From Thiotrichales bacterium (GTDB lineage: Bacteria > Pseudomonadota > Gammaproteobacteria > JAABTG01): 38,634 bases of DNA. Below are positions 18,545 to 27,907 of this stretch, in pieces; the first letter of the stretch is position 1; each line of letters begins with the position of its first letter. Made by a program: the position numbers and the translations under genes. Location of the stretch: NCBI GenBank assembly GCA_011389995.1, contig JAABTG010000005.1, forward strand, positions 1 to 38,634, read 5' to 3'. The notes beneath the pieces are model-generated. The model was not told where the DNA came from. It did not search any database and saw only the letters and a program-made list of their open reading frames with translations.

Positions 18545-19804
18545 TTAAGTCCGTATATTTCTGACCGGCTGGCTGCCGAGTACGGGCATGGCCACCACCG
18601 TCAACTCCCCATGGGCCGCCCTCAGGGCCTCCTCGGCCGCTGCCGCCGTGGGCGCCCGGGCGAAGATGAATCCGAGATAGCTGGACCCCTCGGGCAAGGG
18701 CACCAGTTCGTACCCTTCGCGCACGCTGATCTCCAGTTCTTCGATGTAGGGTACCCGCAGCGCCGCGCTAACCCCTTCGACGCGGCGCAGGATGCCGTGA
18801 CCGGGAATAGGGATCATGAGTACCCCCGCACCGCCCTCCAGGGCCACCGGCGCCACTTCCCGCCCCAGGGCCGCCCGCAGTACCAGTTCCTCCAGGCTGT
18901 GCCCCGTCCCCAGGCTGAGGAGCCGTGCGCACTGGCCACCGATGGTGCGGGCCGCCAGTTCCAGGATCCACGAGTCATTACCCTCGACCCGCAACTCCGC
19001 GTGGACGGGCCCCTGCCGCAGCCCGTAGGCCTCGCAGGCGGCGGCCACATGGGCCACCAGGCGTGACTGGCTGGGACCCGGCAATCGCGACGGCGTGATG
19101 TAGTAGGTCTCCTCGAAGAACGGCCCCTCCAGGGGGTCGGGCTTGTCGAACAACACCAGGGGCACCAGGCGTCCGTCCACCAGCAGGCCCTCGAAGGCCA
19201 CCTCGCGCCCGGGCAGGTAGTCCTCCACCAGCACCCAGTCCCCTTCCTCGCCCATCGCACCATGACGCAGGATGGTCTGGATGCGGGCACAGGTCGTGCC
19301 CATGTCTGCGGGCCGATCCACCCGGATGACGCCACGACTGCCGGACAGGCCCAGGGGTTTGACCACGCAGGGAAAGGTCAGGCCCTCCAGTTGAGGGGCC
19401 AGGGGACGGCGCAGGTGGACCCGGCGAAAGCGTGGTACCGGCAGGCCCGCGCGCTCCAGGGCCTGCCGGGCGAGGTCCTTGCGCCGGGCCGTCTGCACGC
19501 TGCGCAGGCTGTTGTGGGTCAGGCCCAGGGCGGCGGCCACCCGCGCCGCCGCCTCCACCGTACTGTCGTCGGTGGCCACTACGATGCGCGGATCATGGGG
19601 CGCCGCGGCTGCCGCCAGCCGCGATGGCCAGTCGGCGTCGCCGGGGTCGTAATGAATGCCCGTGAAATCGGCCTGGATGAGGGGGTGGTGCCCCTGGGAC
19701 GCCACCACCACCCCCAGCCCCAGTTGCCCGGCGGCACGCAGATAGGCGGGGAGGCGATAGCTGGTGGGCGGCGTTACGAGGAGGACGCCGCCCGTATTCG
19801 ACAT
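18545..19804 (-). CDS. ATP-grasp domain ligase of unknown substrate
   Basis: A 419-residue ATP-grasp enzyme. The N-terminal domain (1-105) is Rossmann-like. The ATP-binding part includes Lys149 in CVVKP and the loop SGSRGV (154-159), with VLVEDYLPGREVAFEG (191-206) after it. Metal ligands are probably Glu269 (HAELRV) and Glu282 with Arg286 (ELAARTIGG), similar to L-amino-acid ligases and carbamoyl-phosphate synthetase-like proteins. Such enzymes join a carboxylate to an amine through an acyl phosphate; the substrates are not predictable here. It follows the atypical A-type Fe-S carrier by about 85 bases on the same strand, which may reflect a functional link. Confidence 0.8.
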   Translation of the reverse strand: MSNTGGVLLVTPPTSYRLPAYLRAAGQLGLGVVVASQGHHPLIQADFTGIHYDPGDADWPSRLAAAAAPHDPRIVVATDDSTVEAAARVAAALGLTHNSLRSVQTARRKDLARQALERAGLPVPRFRRVHLRRPLAPQLEGLTFPCVVKPLGLSGSRGVIRVDRPADMGTTCARIQTILRHGAMGEEGDWVLVEDYLPGREVAFEGLLVDGRLVPLVLFDKPDPLEGPFFEETYYITPSRLPGPSQSRLVAHVAAACEAYGLRQGPVHAELRVEGNDSWILELAARTIGGQCARLLSLGTGHSLEELVLRAALGREVAPVALEGGAGVLMIPIPGHGILRRVEGVSAALRVPYIEELEISVREGYELVPLPEGSSYLGFIFARAPTAAAAEEALRAAHGELTVVAMPVLGSQPVRNIRT

Positions 19805-19888
19805 GGCTGGGAGATGGGCCCGGGGGCGGGCAGGCCGCCGCCCCCGGGAGCTAGGAAACTATGGAGGGTGATGTGACGGTGAATGCCG

Positions 19889-20284
19889 TCAGCCGCAGCC
19901 ACCGCCCGAGGCGCCGCAGGCCTTGCAGGACCCGGTGCCACCGGTGGCCTGGAACACGTTGTTGAACACGAAGCTGGCACCCATGGGGCGGTCCACGAAG
20001 TCTATCTCCACGCCCTGCAGATAGTTGACGGCCACCGAGTCCACGTACAGCCTGAAGCCGTCGTCGTCTTCCAGTACGCAGTCGTAGGGGCTGCGCTGAT
20101 CGGTGAAGGTCATGCCGTAGGTCATGCCGCCACAGCCGCCACCGGACACGAATACGCGTACGGCCTCGACGGCGTCGTCATCCACCTGGCCGAGGAGCCT
20201 GCGCATCTGCTCCATGGCGGGTGGCGTCAGTTTGATCTGTTGGTCGGTCAGTCGGTTGTCGAAGGCAGCTGCAGTCGCGCTCAT
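19889..20284 (-). CDS. Atypical A-type Fe-S carrier (IscA/ErpA-like)
   Basis: A 131-residue protein of the HesB/IscA/ErpA family with an unusual C-terminus. The first ligand is conserved: Cys51 in SGGGCGGMTYGM. The usual C-terminal CGCG is replaced by GSCKACGASGGGCG, giving Cys120, Cys123 and Cys130, so the pair is spaced CxxC rather than CxC. Family members carry [2Fe-2S] or [4Fe-4S] clusters, but the changed spacing could alter cluster type or partner. It is upstream of an ATP-grasp ligase gene, with rubredoxin a further 190 bases upstream. A canonical erpA is separate (14506-14859), so this is not the general-purpose carrier. Confidence 0.88.
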   Translation of the reverse strand: MSATAAAFDNRLTDQQIKLTPPAMEQMRRLLGQVDDDAVEAVRVFVSGGGCGGMTYGMTFTDQRSPYDCVLEDDDGFRLYVDSVAVNYLQGVEIDFVDRPMGASFVFNNVFQATGGTGSCKACGASGGGCG

Positions 20285-20477
20285 GTCATCACCTCTAAGC
20301 CTTAACGTGAAAGATTCCCCCCAGGCACATCAGCCGCCCCACCCGCCGGGACACGGCCGGGGAGAGGGAACGTTCGTGGGCCGCCCCCATGAACGTAATG
20401 ACCTGTGGAATATGGACGGAAGATGGCACCTTCCCCCGCCACTTTCAACCATCGGCCGGTGCGGGTTTTGTCGGGTC

Positions 20478-20642
20478 TCATTCCGGCATGATCTCGAAGT
20501 CATCCCGCCGTGCCCCGCAGTCCGGGCAGGTCCAGTTCAGGGGCAGATCATCGAATGGCGTGCCGGGGGGAATCCCCTCGTCAGGCAAGCCCTCGGCCTC
20601 GTCGTAGACGAAGCCGCATATCACGCACATATATTTCGCCAT
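20478..20642 (-). CDS. Rubredoxin
   Basis: A 54-residue rubredoxin. The two iron-binding knuckles are YMCVICGFVYD (Cys6/Cys9) and WTCPDCG (Cys39/Cys42), with the intervening GTPFDDLP and the C-terminal DFEIM typical of the family. A single iron held by four cysteines transfers one electron, commonly to alkane hydroxylases, oxygen or superoxide reductases or other flavoproteins. The ATG at 20642 gives the standard MAKYMC N-terminus; the ribosome-binding site is weak. It is divergent from thiD and upstream of the A-type carrier gene. No reductase is adjacent. Confidence 0.95.
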   Translation of the reverse strand: MAKYMCVICGFVYDEAEGLPDEGIPPGTPFDDLPLNWTCPDCGARRDDFEIMPE

Positions 20643-20726
20643 GGCTCGCTAATGGGGCAGTGAAATGGATTCAACAGGATACCGTCATGGCCCGCTCGCT
20701 TAAACGGGCAGTGTTAAACTACCCCC

Positions 20727-21539
20727 ATGATGTCTCAGCCCCGTTCCGACAATCCGGTGGTGGTTACCATGTCCGGCCTGGACCCCACGGGCGGCGCCGG
20801 CATCCAGGCGGATATCGAGGCCATTGCCAGCATGGGTTGTCATGCGGCTCCCCTGGTGACCGCCCTCACCGTCCAGGACACCCGGGGGGTACAGGCCTGC
20901 TACCCGGTGGACGCACTGCAGTTCATCGAGCAGGCCCGCCATCTGCTCGCAGACCTCGACATGGCCGCCTGCAAGATAGGCCTGCTGCCGAGTACCGCCC
21001 TGGTGGAGGCGGTGGCGGGGATCCTCGCGGACCATCCCGACGTACCGGTCGTCCTCGACCCGGTGCTGGCATCCGGGCGGGGCGACGCGCTGGTGGACGA
21101 CGAGGTGCCCGACGCCATACGGACCCTGCTGCTGCCCCTCACCACCGTGACTACGCCCAACACCGCCGAGGCCCTCATCCTGGCAGTCCATGCCGACAGC
21201 GCCGCGGCCGCGGCCCATGAGCTGATGGAACTGGGAACCGAATACGTACTCGTCACCGGGGCCGACGTGCCGGGCGGGCGGGTGGAAAACCGGCTCTTCG
21301 GACACCTGCGGGAGATCGACACCTTCCACTGGGAGCGTCTGCCCCGCAGCTACCATGGCTCCGGCTGTACCCTGGCCGGTGCCATTGCCGGCCTCGCCGC
21401 CCATGGACGGGAACCCGTCTCCGCCATCCTCCATGCCCAGGAATACACCTGGCAGACCCTGCGCCACGGCTACCCCATCGGCCACGGCCAGCATGTACCC
21501 AACCGTCTGTTCTGGGCGGCCGGCGGGCGAGCCGAGTGA
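20727..21539 (+). CDS. thiD: Hydroxymethylpyrimidine/phosphomethylpyrimidine kinase
   Basis: A 270-residue ribokinase-fold enzyme that phosphorylates HMP and HMP-P to HMP-PP for thiamine synthesis. MSGLDPTGGAGIQADI is the family N-terminus and the catalytic Cys214 lies in HGSGCTLAGA, the anion hole. The gene is first in a thiD-thiE-hemL run also seen in Pseudomonas. Its stop overlaps the thiE GTG start by four bases. No thiamine-pyrophosphate riboswitch is visible in the 84 bases upstream. Confidence 0.95.
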   Translation: MMSQPRSDNPVVVTMSGLDPTGGAGIQADIEAIASMGCHAAPLVTALTVQDTRGVQACYPVDALQFIEQARHLLADLDMAACKIGLLPSTALVEAVAGILADHPDVPVVLDPVLASGRGDALVDDEVPDAIRTLLLPLTTVTTPNTAEALILAVHADSAAAAAHELMELGTEYVLVTGADVPGGRVENRLFGHLREIDTFHWERLPRSYHGSGCTLAGAIAGLAAHGREPVSAILHAQEYTWQTLRHGYPIGHGQHVPNRLFWAAGGRAE

Positions 21540-22186
21540 CCGTGACCCTGCCACGCCGAGGCCTCTACGCCATCACCCGGGACGGACTCGCCGGCGATGC
21601 CCTCATCGGGCGCTGCGAGGCCGTACTCGCCGGTGGCGCGGCCATGCTGCAGTATCGCGACAAGGGGTCTTCCCCGCGGCGCCGGCGGGCCGATGCCGAG
21701 GAACTGCTCCGCCTGACCCGGAGTTACGGCGTCCCCCTCGTGATCAACGACGACCTGGAACTGGCCGTGACCATCGGTGCCGAGGGGGTGCATCTGGGGC
21801 GGGACGACGGGGATCCCGCCGCGGCGCGCCGCCTCCTGGGCCCGCAACGTATCATCGGCGTCTCTTGTTATGATCGCCCCGATAAGGCCGTGGCCGCCCA
21901 GGAGGCCGGCGCGGATTACGTCGCCTTCGGACGTTTCTTTGCCTCGTCCTCGAAACCCGGTGCATCCGCTGCCCCCATGGACGTCCTGAGTCGGGCACGC
22001 CCGCGCCTGCACGTTCCCGTGGTTGCCATCGGCGGGATCCATGGAGAGAATGGTGCGGCGCTGCTGGCGGCGGGGGCCGACCTGCTGGCGGTCATCGGCG
22101 CCCTGTTCGATGCCCCCGATCCCCGGCAAGCGGCGGCGAGCATTCAACGGCTCTTCGAGCAACCACCCCACCCACCCGGCAACTGA
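21536..22186 (+). CDS. thiE: Thiamine-phosphate synthase
   Basis: A 216-residue TIM-barrel enzyme joining HMP-PP and thiazole phosphate to thiamine phosphate. It starts at GTG 21536, overlapping the thiD stop (GTGA), so it is translationally coupled. Pyrophosphate-binding and catalytic blocks are [22 protein letters not shown] and the AFGRFF segment, with VVAIGGI near the end. Length matches the family (about 210). The C-terminal tail is Pro-rich. hemL follows after 19 bases. Confidence 0.95.
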   Translation: MTVTLPRRGLYAITRDGLAGDALIGRCEAVLAGGAAMLQYRDKGSSPRRRRADAEELLRLTRSYGVPLVINDDLELAVTIGAEGVHLGRDDGDPAAARRLLGPQRIIGVSCYDRPDKAVAAQEAGADYVAFGRFFASSSKPGASAAPMDVLSRARPRLHVPVVAIGGIHGENGAALLAAGADLLAVIGALFDAPDPRQAAASIQRLFEQPPHPPGN

Positions 22187-22205
22187 ACCCGCGGAGAGTT
22201 CACCT

Positions 22206-23486
22206 ATGTCCCAGTCCCAGGAATTGTTCGAACAGGCCCGGCGCTACATCCCGGGTGGCGTCAACTCACCGGTGCGGGCCTTCAAGGGTGTGGGCGGGGA
22301 TCCGGTGTTCATCAAACGGGCCGAGGGGCCCTACCTGGTGGACGAGGACGACAGGCGCTACGTGGACTACGTGGGCTCGTGGGGCCCGATGGTGCTGGGT
22401 CATGCCCATCCCGAGGTGGTGCGGGTGGTGCAGGAGGCGGCCGCCCGGGGCCTGAGCTTCGGTGCCCCCACGGTGTCGGAGACCCTCATGGCCGCCAAGG
22501 TGTGCGAGCTGGTGCCGTCCATGGCCCAGGTGCGCATGGTCAACTCCGGCAGCGAGGCCACCATGAGCGCCATCCGGCTGGCCCGCGGCTTCACCGGGCG
22601 CGACGCCATCGTCAAATTCGAGGGTTGCTACCACGGCCATGCTGATTCCCTGCTGGTAAAGGCGGGCTCGGGGGCCCTGACCATGGGGGTCCCCACTTCG
22701 CCCGGCGTGCCCGCGGACCTGGCCCGGCATACCCTCACCGTGCCCTATAACGACCTGGATACCGTCAGCGCCCTCTTTCGGGAGATGGGCGAGGGCATCG
22801 CGGCCATCATCGTGGAACCGGTGGCGGGCAACATGAATTGCGTGCTGCCTGAACCCGGCTTCCTGAAGGGCCTGCGCGGGCTGTGTGACGAGCACGGCAG
22901 CCTGCTGATATTCGACGAGGTGATGAGCGGTTTCCGGGTCTCCCTGGGGGGCGCCCAGGGCGCCTTCGGGGTCGCCCCGGACCTCACCACCCTGGGTAAG
23001 GTCATCGGCGGGGGCATGCCCGTCGGTGCCTTCGGCGGGCGCGCCGATGTCATGTCCCGGCTGTCGCCGGACGGCCCCGTCTACCAGGCGGGCACCCTGT
23101 CGGGGAATCCGGTGGCCATGGCCGCCGGCCTGAAGACCCTGGAACTCATCTCCGAGGCGGGCTTCTTCGAGGACCTGTCCATCAAGACCGATCGTCTCAC
23201 CAGCGGCCTGCGCGCGGCGGCCACGGAGGCCGGCATCCCCTTCACCACCAATCAGGCGGGGGGCATGTTCGGGCTGTTCTTCTCCGGGGAGCCGCGTATC
23301 ACGCGCTTCGACCAGGTGACCGCCTGTGACATGGACCGCTTCAAGCGCTTCTTCCACGGCATGCTGGACCGCGGCATCTACCTCGCTCCCTCCGCCTTCG
23401 AGGCAGGTTTCATCTCCGCGGCCCACAACGACGACACCCTGGACGCGACCCTCACCGCCGCGACCGAGGTCTTCAAGACCCTCTGA
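22206..23486 (+). CDS. hemL: Glutamate-1-semialdehyde 2,1-aminomutase
   Basis: A 426-residue PLP-dependent aminomutase making 5-aminolevulinate for heme. The ATG at 22206 has GGAG upstream and gives [24 protein letters not shown], the family N-terminus; the frame is open further upstream but that part is antisense-like. Lys265 (TTLGKVIGG) is the PLP lysine and Asp237 ([10 protein letters not shown]) contacts the ring nitrogen. It is last in thiD-thiE-hemL and converges with the FHA gene across a 9-bp GC hairpin. Confidence 0.97.
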   Translation: MSQSQELFEQARRYIPGGVNSPVRAFKGVGGDPVFIKRAEGPYLVDEDDRRYVDYVGSWGPMVLGHAHPEVVRVVQEAAARGLSFGAPTVSETLMAAKVCELVPSMAQVRMVNSGSEATMSAIRLARGFTGRDAIVKFEGCYHGHADSLLVKAGSGALTMGVPTSPGVPADLARHTLTVPYNDLDTVSALFREMGEGIAAIIVEPVAGNMNCVLPEPGFLKGLRGLCDEHGSLLIFDEVMSGFRVSLGGAQGAFGVAPDLTTLGKVIGGGMPVGAFGGRADVMSRLSPDGPVYQAGTLSGNPVAMAAGLKTLELISEAGFFEDLSIKTDRLTSGLRAAATEAGIPFTTNQAGGMFGLFFSGEPRITRFDQVTACDMDRFKRFFHGMLDRGIYLAPSAFEAGFISAAHNDDTLDATLTAATEVFKTL

Positions 23487-23491
23487 GGCGT

Positions 23492-23513
23492 CGGCCCGCG
23501 GCTGCGCGGGCCG
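23492..23513. terminator. GC-rich hairpin between convergent hemL and FHA genes
   Basis: CGGCCCGCG (23492-23500) and CGCGGGCCG (23505-23513) form a perfect 9-bp stem with a 4-base loop in the 37-base gap. No T-run is present, so any terminator activity would be of the U-poor type and could serve both strands. Confidence 0.4.
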
Positions 23514-23523
23514 GCGTGCATCC

Positions 23524-24372
23524 TCAATCGGCGTGCCCCTTGGGCACGAAAGACCCCAGATGGGACACATCCATCAGGGTAAGCCGGGACTCGCCGTCCC
23601 ACTCCATCACCAGGTGTTTGCGGGATATTTCCCGCAGGTTCGCATCCAGGACCACGTCGCAGTCACGGCTGCGGCCCAGGGTGTGGCTGCCGGGAGGAAT
23701 CTGGTAGACGGCAGCGTTTTCATCCTTCAGGGTCAGGACCTCCGCACTCCGGCTGATGCGAAAGGGGTGACCCGCCAGGACCAGGGTCATCTCCTCATCC
23801 GCAGGCAAATGAAGGAGATAGGCCTCCCGCGTCGGCAGACGGCGATAGACGTCGGAGGCCATGGCACCGAGGTCCCGCGCCGGCCTGTCGAAGGCACTGG
23901 TCTCGCCCTTGGACACATCGCGCAGGGTGGCCATGAAGGGGGATATGTCCCCGCGGGTGGCGCTCTCCATCATCGCCCGCCGCTCAAGGATGAACTCCAG
24001 CAGCCGGCGCCGGAAACGCAGGTACTCGATGTACTTCTCCAGGGCCACCGCCAGAAAGGGCAGGGCATCCCGTTGCCGCAGCTCCTCTTTGGACAGGATG
24101 TCCCGCCAGCCATGGTCCCGCGACACGATCCTGAGGTCGAGCTCGGCGAAGGCCCGAAGCCCCTGGTCCGGGTCCCGCCGGACTGCCGTCAATATGGCCT
24201 CGAACCGTCCGTCGACATCATCGATGACGGCGAGCTGCTGCTGCAGCTCCAGGGCGGAGCTGTCCACGAATTCGGCGATGCGGTTGGAAGGCACCTTCAC
24301 CAGGGCGGCGAGGCGGGCACTGAAACGCGCCACCTCCGCACCGGCTTTCTCTTCCTGTCCCTGATTGGTCAT
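23524..24372 (-). CDS. FHA-domain protein
   Basis: A 282-residue protein of unknown role. The ATG at 24372 is preferred over a TTG six bases upstream. The N-terminal 195 residues are mostly helical (about 105-135 is a basic helix, FLAVALEKYIEYLRFRRR) and match no family I know. The C-terminal FHA fold (about 215-282) has the phosphothreonine-binding pattern GRS (233-235) and SRKH (250-253); the usual NG is replaced by HLGS. FHA domains bind phosphothreonine peptides, but no kinase or phosphatase gene is adjacent. It is alone after glmS on the same strand, with 200 bases between. Confidence 0.8.
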   Translation of the reverse strand: MTNQGQEEKAGAEVARFSARLAALVKVPSNRIAEFVDSSALELQQQLAVIDDVDGRFEAILTAVRRDPDQGLRAFAELDLRIVSRDHGWRDILSKEELRQRDALPFLAVALEKYIEYLRFRRRLLEFILERRAMMESATRGDISPFMATLRDVSKGETSAFDRPARDLGAMASDVYRRLPTREAYLLHLPADEEMTLVLAGHPFRISRSAEVLTLKDENAAVYQIPPGSHTLGRSRDCDVVLDANLREISRKHLVMEWDGESRLTLMDVSHLGSFVPKGHAD

Positions 24373-24579
24373 GGTCAACCCACACCCTCACCTGCCCAGA
24401 CATGTCCGCGGATCCGTTAGCGACGGTGTACCCGCCGCTTCGAGGGAGATGCATCGAAAGTGTGCAGTGGTTCCGGTTTTCCTGCAATGCCGCCGCTACG
24501 GCCGAGCGCAACGAAAGACCCGGCACCGCACCACGGCATAGGGACAACCTCGCCCCCGCCTCAGCCGCCCCCCGGCGGG

Positions 24580-26403
24580 CTATTCCACCGTCACCGACTT
24601 GGCGAGGTTCCTGGGCTGATCCACGTCGGTGCCCTTCAGCACGGCCACGTGGTAGGCCAGCAACTGCAGGGGTACGGTGTAGACGATGGGCGCGGTGGTG
24701 GGGCAGATATCCGACAGGGTGAGATTCTGGTAGTTGTCCAGATCGATGGACACCTTGAGGTCGCTGAACAGGAACAGCTCACCACCCCGCGCCCGCACCT
24801 CCTGAAGGTTGGACAGCACCTTGTCCAGCAGGAGGTCGTCCGGCAGGGCGCACACCACGGGCATGTCGGCGTCCACCAGGGCCAGGGGACCGTGTTTGAG
24901 CTCGCCGGCGGGGTAGGCCTCGGCGTGGATGTAGGAGATCTCCTTCATCTTCAGGGCCCCTTCCATGGCGATGGGGTAGAAGGTGCCCCGTCCCAGGAAC
25001 AGGGCATGGCTGCGTTCGGCGAAGGCATCCGCCATGGCCTTGATGGCGTCGGACAGCTCCAGCACCACCTCCACCTGGCGCGGCAGGGCATGGAGTTCCT
25101 CCACCAGGAGCCGTTCCTGGTCCTCGGTGAGGCCGCGGCGGCGGGCCAGGGCGAGGGTGAGCAGGCGCAGACACACCAGCTGCGTGGTGAAGGCCTTGGT
25201 GGAGGCCACGCCGATCTCGGGGCCGGCACGGGTCATCAGGGCCACGTCCGATTCCCGGGTCAGGGAACTCTCGGGCACGTTGCAGATGGTCATGCTGCCC
25301 AGGTAACCCGCCGACTTGGCCACCCGCAGGGCAGCCAGGGTATCCGCCGTCTCACCGGACTGGGAGAGGGTCAGGAACAGGGTGTCGGGGGGCACCACCA
25401 CCGAGCGGTAACGGTACTCGCTCGCCACCTCCACGGTGCAGGGTATCCCCACCTCCTCGATCCAGTAGCGGGCCACCAGCCCGGCATGGTAGCTGGTGCC
25501 GCAGGCGATGATGTGCACGCACTGGACCTTGTTGAGGAGCTGGGTGGCCTCGTAGCCGAAGCTCTCCTCCAGCAGACGGCCCTTGAATATCCTGCCCTCC
25601 AGGGTCTCGGCGATGACAGCGGGCTGCTCCGCTATCTCCTTCTCCATGAAATGGCGGTAGGGGCCCTTGTCCATGGTGCCGGCCACCTGCATCGACACCT
25701 TGGGCTCCCGCTGCGCGGGCTCACCGTGCTCGTCATAGACCGTCACCCCGTCGCGGCGTACCTCGGCCAGGTCCCCCTCCTCCAGGAACACGAAGCGCTG
25801 GGTCACGGGCAGCAGGGCGAGTACGTCCGAGGCGATGAAGTTCTCCCCCTCCCCGATGCCGATGACCAGGGGGCTGCCGGCCCGGGCCACCACCAGCCGG
25901 TCGCGGTCGTCGGGGGCCACCACCGCCAGGGCATAGGCCCCCACCAACTGCCGGATGGCGGAACGCACCGCCGACAACAGGTCGGTATTCCCCTTGAGTT
26001 CGCGGGCCAGGAGATGGGCGATGACCTCGGTATCGGTATCGGAGCTGAAACTATAACCCTCGGCGGACAGCATGGTGCGCAACGCCCAGTGGTTCTCGAT
26101 GATGCCGTTATGCACCACCGCCACCCGTTCGCCACTCATGTGGGGATGGGCGTTGCGCTCGGCGGGCATGCCATGGGTGGCCCAGCGGGTATGGGCGATG
26201 CCGAGGTCACCGCTGAAACCGCCCTGATCCAGCAAACCCCGCAGGGCCGCCACCTTGCCCACCGAGCGCATGCGCTGCAGGCCGTGGGGCCCCTGAACGG
26301 CGAGGCCCGCGGAATCATAGCCGCGATACTCCAGCCGCTGCAGACCATCCATCAACGTGGAGACGACGTCCCGATTGGCGATTGCGCCCACTATTCCACA
26401 CAT
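24580..26403 (-). CDS. glmS: Glucosamine-6-phosphate synthase (isomerizing glutaminase)
   Basis: A 607-residue two-part enzyme. The N-terminal glutaminase uses Cys2 (MCGIVGA), and the C-terminal half holds two SIS domains for fructose-6-phosphate (TLSQSGETADT). It makes glucosamine-6-phosphate for the cell wall. The gene follows glmU on the same strand after a 119-base structured gap. A glmS ribozyme is not expected in gammaproteobacteria and none was recognised; GlmY/GlmZ-style control cannot be assessed here. Confidence 0.97.
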   Translation of the reverse strand: MCGIVGAIANRDVVSTLMDGLQRLEYRGYDSAGLAVQGPHGLQRMRSVGKVAALRGLLDQGGFSGDLGIAHTRWATHGMPAERNAHPHMSGERVAVVHNGIIENHWALRTMLSAEGYSFSSDTDTEVIAHLLARELKGNTDLLSAVRSAIRQLVGAYALAVVAPDDRDRLVVARAGSPLVIGIGEGENFIASDVLALLPVTQRFVFLEEGDLAEVRRDGVTVYDEHGEPAQREPKVSMQVAGTMDKGPYRHFMEKEIAEQPAVIAETLEGRIFKGRLLEESFGYEATQLLNKVQCVHIIACGTSYHAGLVARYWIEEVGIPCTVEVASEYRYRSVVVPPDTLFLTLSQSGETADTLAALRVAKSAGYLGSMTICNVPESSLTRESDVALMTRAGPEIGVASTKAFTTQLVCLRLLTLALARRRGLTEDQERLLVEELHALPRQVEVVLELSDAIKAMADAFAERSHALFLGRGTFYPIAMEGALKMKEISYIHAEAYPAGELKHGPLALVDADMPVVCALPDDLLLDKVLSNLQEVRARGGELFLFSDLKVSIDLDNYQNLTLSDICPTTAPIVYTVPLQLLAYHVAVLKGTDVDQPRNLAKSVTVE

Positions 26404-26439
26404 GAATCAGTACCCTCGAAGGCTATGGCGGGTCCAGGA

Positions 26440-26493
26440 CTGTCCTCTGCCCGGGCCACCAGGGGGCCGGGTCGCCCCGCGGGGAAAGGACAG
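26440..26493 (-). repeat. Nested inverted repeats between glmU and glmS
   Basis: CTGTCCT (26440-26446) and AGGACAG (26487-26493) enclose a second inverted pair, CCCGG and CCGGG, in the glmU-glmS gap. This 54-base structure lies about 37 bases before the glmS start and could be a processing or stability element. Confidence 0.45.
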
Positions 26494-26522
26494 GGTCTCG
26501 CTTCAACTAGCGGCAGGCGCGG

Positions 26523-27887
26523 CTACTTCTTTTGCGGCCGTTGCCAGCCCGCCCGGATGGTCTGGGGAACCCGGCTGAGGGCCAGTTCGCCGGGGGGTAC
26601 GTCCCGGGTGACGGTGGTGCCGGCGCCGATGGTGGCCCCGGCGCCCACCGTGACCGGCGCCACGAGCTGGGTGTCCGAGCCCACGAACGCCTCATCGCCG
26701 ATGACCGTACGGTGCTTGTTGGCACCGTCGTAGTTGCAGGTGATGGTGCCGGCACCGATGTTCACCCCGCGGCCCACGTCGGCATCCCCCACGTAACTCA
26801 GGTGATTGACCTTGGAGCCCTCGCCCACCACGGACTTCTTGATCTCGACGAAGTTGCCCACGTGGACGTGATCCGCCAGCCGCGTCTCCGGGCGGATGCG
26901 CGCATAGGGGCCGATGCGCGCCCCTGCCCCCACGGTGGCCGTATCCACCATGGAGAAGGGCAGAACCTCGGTATCGGCGCCGATCTCCACGTCCCTCAGG
27001 ACCACGTTGGCACCCACCACCACGCCGTCCCCCAACACCACCCGGCCCTCACAGATCACGTTGACGTCGATGGTCACGTCCCGCCCCACCTCCAGGGTGC
27101 CCCGCACATCGAAGCGGGACGGATCCATCAGGGTCACCCCCTGGTGAAGCAGCTCTTCCGCCCGCGCCCGCTGGTAGGTGCGTTCCAGGGCCGCGAGCTG
27201 GGCGCGGTTATTGACCCCTTCCACCTCGTGGCTGTGGCCGGGATGGACCGTATGCACCACCATGCCATCCGCCACCGCCATGGCGATGATGTCCGTCAGG
27301 TAATACTCGCCCTGGGCATTGGCGTTGTCGAGGCGGGCCAGCCAGCCGCGCAGGGCCCCCGCGGGCGCCGCCATGATCCCCGTGTTGATCTCCTTCAGGG
27401 CCAGTTCTTCGGGGTCCGCATCCTTCTGTTCCACGATACGCGTGACCGCATCATGGGCATCCCGCACCACCCGGCCGTAGCCCGTGGGATCGTCCAGCCG
27501 GACGGTCACCAGGCCCATGCTGCGGGAACCCACGAGGTCCACCAGCCGCCGCAGGGTATCGGTGCGGGTCAGAGGCACGTCACCGTAGAGCACCAGCACC
27601 GTGGCGGCGTCATCCACCTCGGGCATGGCCTCGGCCACGGCGTGCCCGGTGCCCAGTTGTTCGGCCTGGAGCACCCAGCGCACGGGGGCCCCCGCCATGC
27701 CTTCCAGCACCTGGGCGCCGCCATGGCCGTAGACCACGGCGATGTGGTCCGCCGCCAGATCAAGGGCGCGGTCGATGACATGACCCAGCAGGGGCTTGCC
27801 GGCGAGGGGATGGAGTACCTTGGGCAGGGCGGAGTGCATGCGCTTTCCCTGACCTGCCGCCAGGATGATGACGCTGAGGCGGGGCAT
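26523..27887 (-). CDS. glmU: Bifunctional GlmU (GlcN-1-P acetyltransferase / GlcNAc-1-P uridyltransferase)
   Basis: A 454-residue enzyme, near the E. coli length of 456. The uridyltransferase domain begins [11 protein letters not shown], with Lys24 in [12 protein letters not shown]. The C-terminal half is a left-handed beta-helix of hexapeptide repeats ([12 protein letters not shown]) carrying the acetyltransferase site. It makes UDP-GlcNAc for murein and lipid A. It is 20 bases downstream of the FKBP gene and ahead of glmS. Confidence 0.97.
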   Translation of the reverse strand: MPRLSVIILAAGQGKRMHSALPKVLHPLAGKPLLGHVIDRALDLAADHIAVVYGHGGAQVLEGMAGAPVRWVLQAEQLGTGHAVAEAMPEVDDAATVLVLYGDVPLTRTDTLRRLVDLVGSRSMGLVTVRLDDPTGYGRVVRDAHDAVTRIVEQKDADPEELALKEINTGIMAAPAGALRGWLARLDNANAQGEYYLTDIIAMAVADGMVVHTVHPGHSHEVEGVNNRAQLAALERTYQRARAEELLHQGVTLMDPSRFDVRGTLEVGRDVTIDVNVICEGRVVLGDGVVVGANVVLRDVEIGADTEVLPFSMVDTATVGAGARIGPYARIRPETRLADHVHVGNFVEIKKSVVGEGSKVNHLSYVGDADVGRGVNIGAGTITCNYDGANKHRTVIGDEAFVGSDTQLVAPVTVGAGATIGAGTTVTRDVPPGELALSRVPQTIRAGWQRPQKK

Positions 27888-27907
27888 GGCCGGACTCCCT
27901 GGAGGGA

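Noticed and set aside
20643..20726. Possible thiamine-pyrophosphate riboswitch before thiD
   Set aside because: The gap to rubredoxin is only 84 bases and lacks the conserved CUGAGA and related elements.
24379..24579. Possible gene or control element between glmS and the FHA gene
   Set aside because: The open frames here are short, without ribosome-binding sites, and no clear hairpin with a T-run was found.
26404..26522. glmS ribozyme
   Set aside because: It is a feature of Gram-positive bacteria and its core is not visible; only simple inverted repeats are present.
24460..26733. A 757-codon plus-strand open frame opposite glmS
   Set aside because: Antisense to glmS, with biased composition and no recognisable motif.
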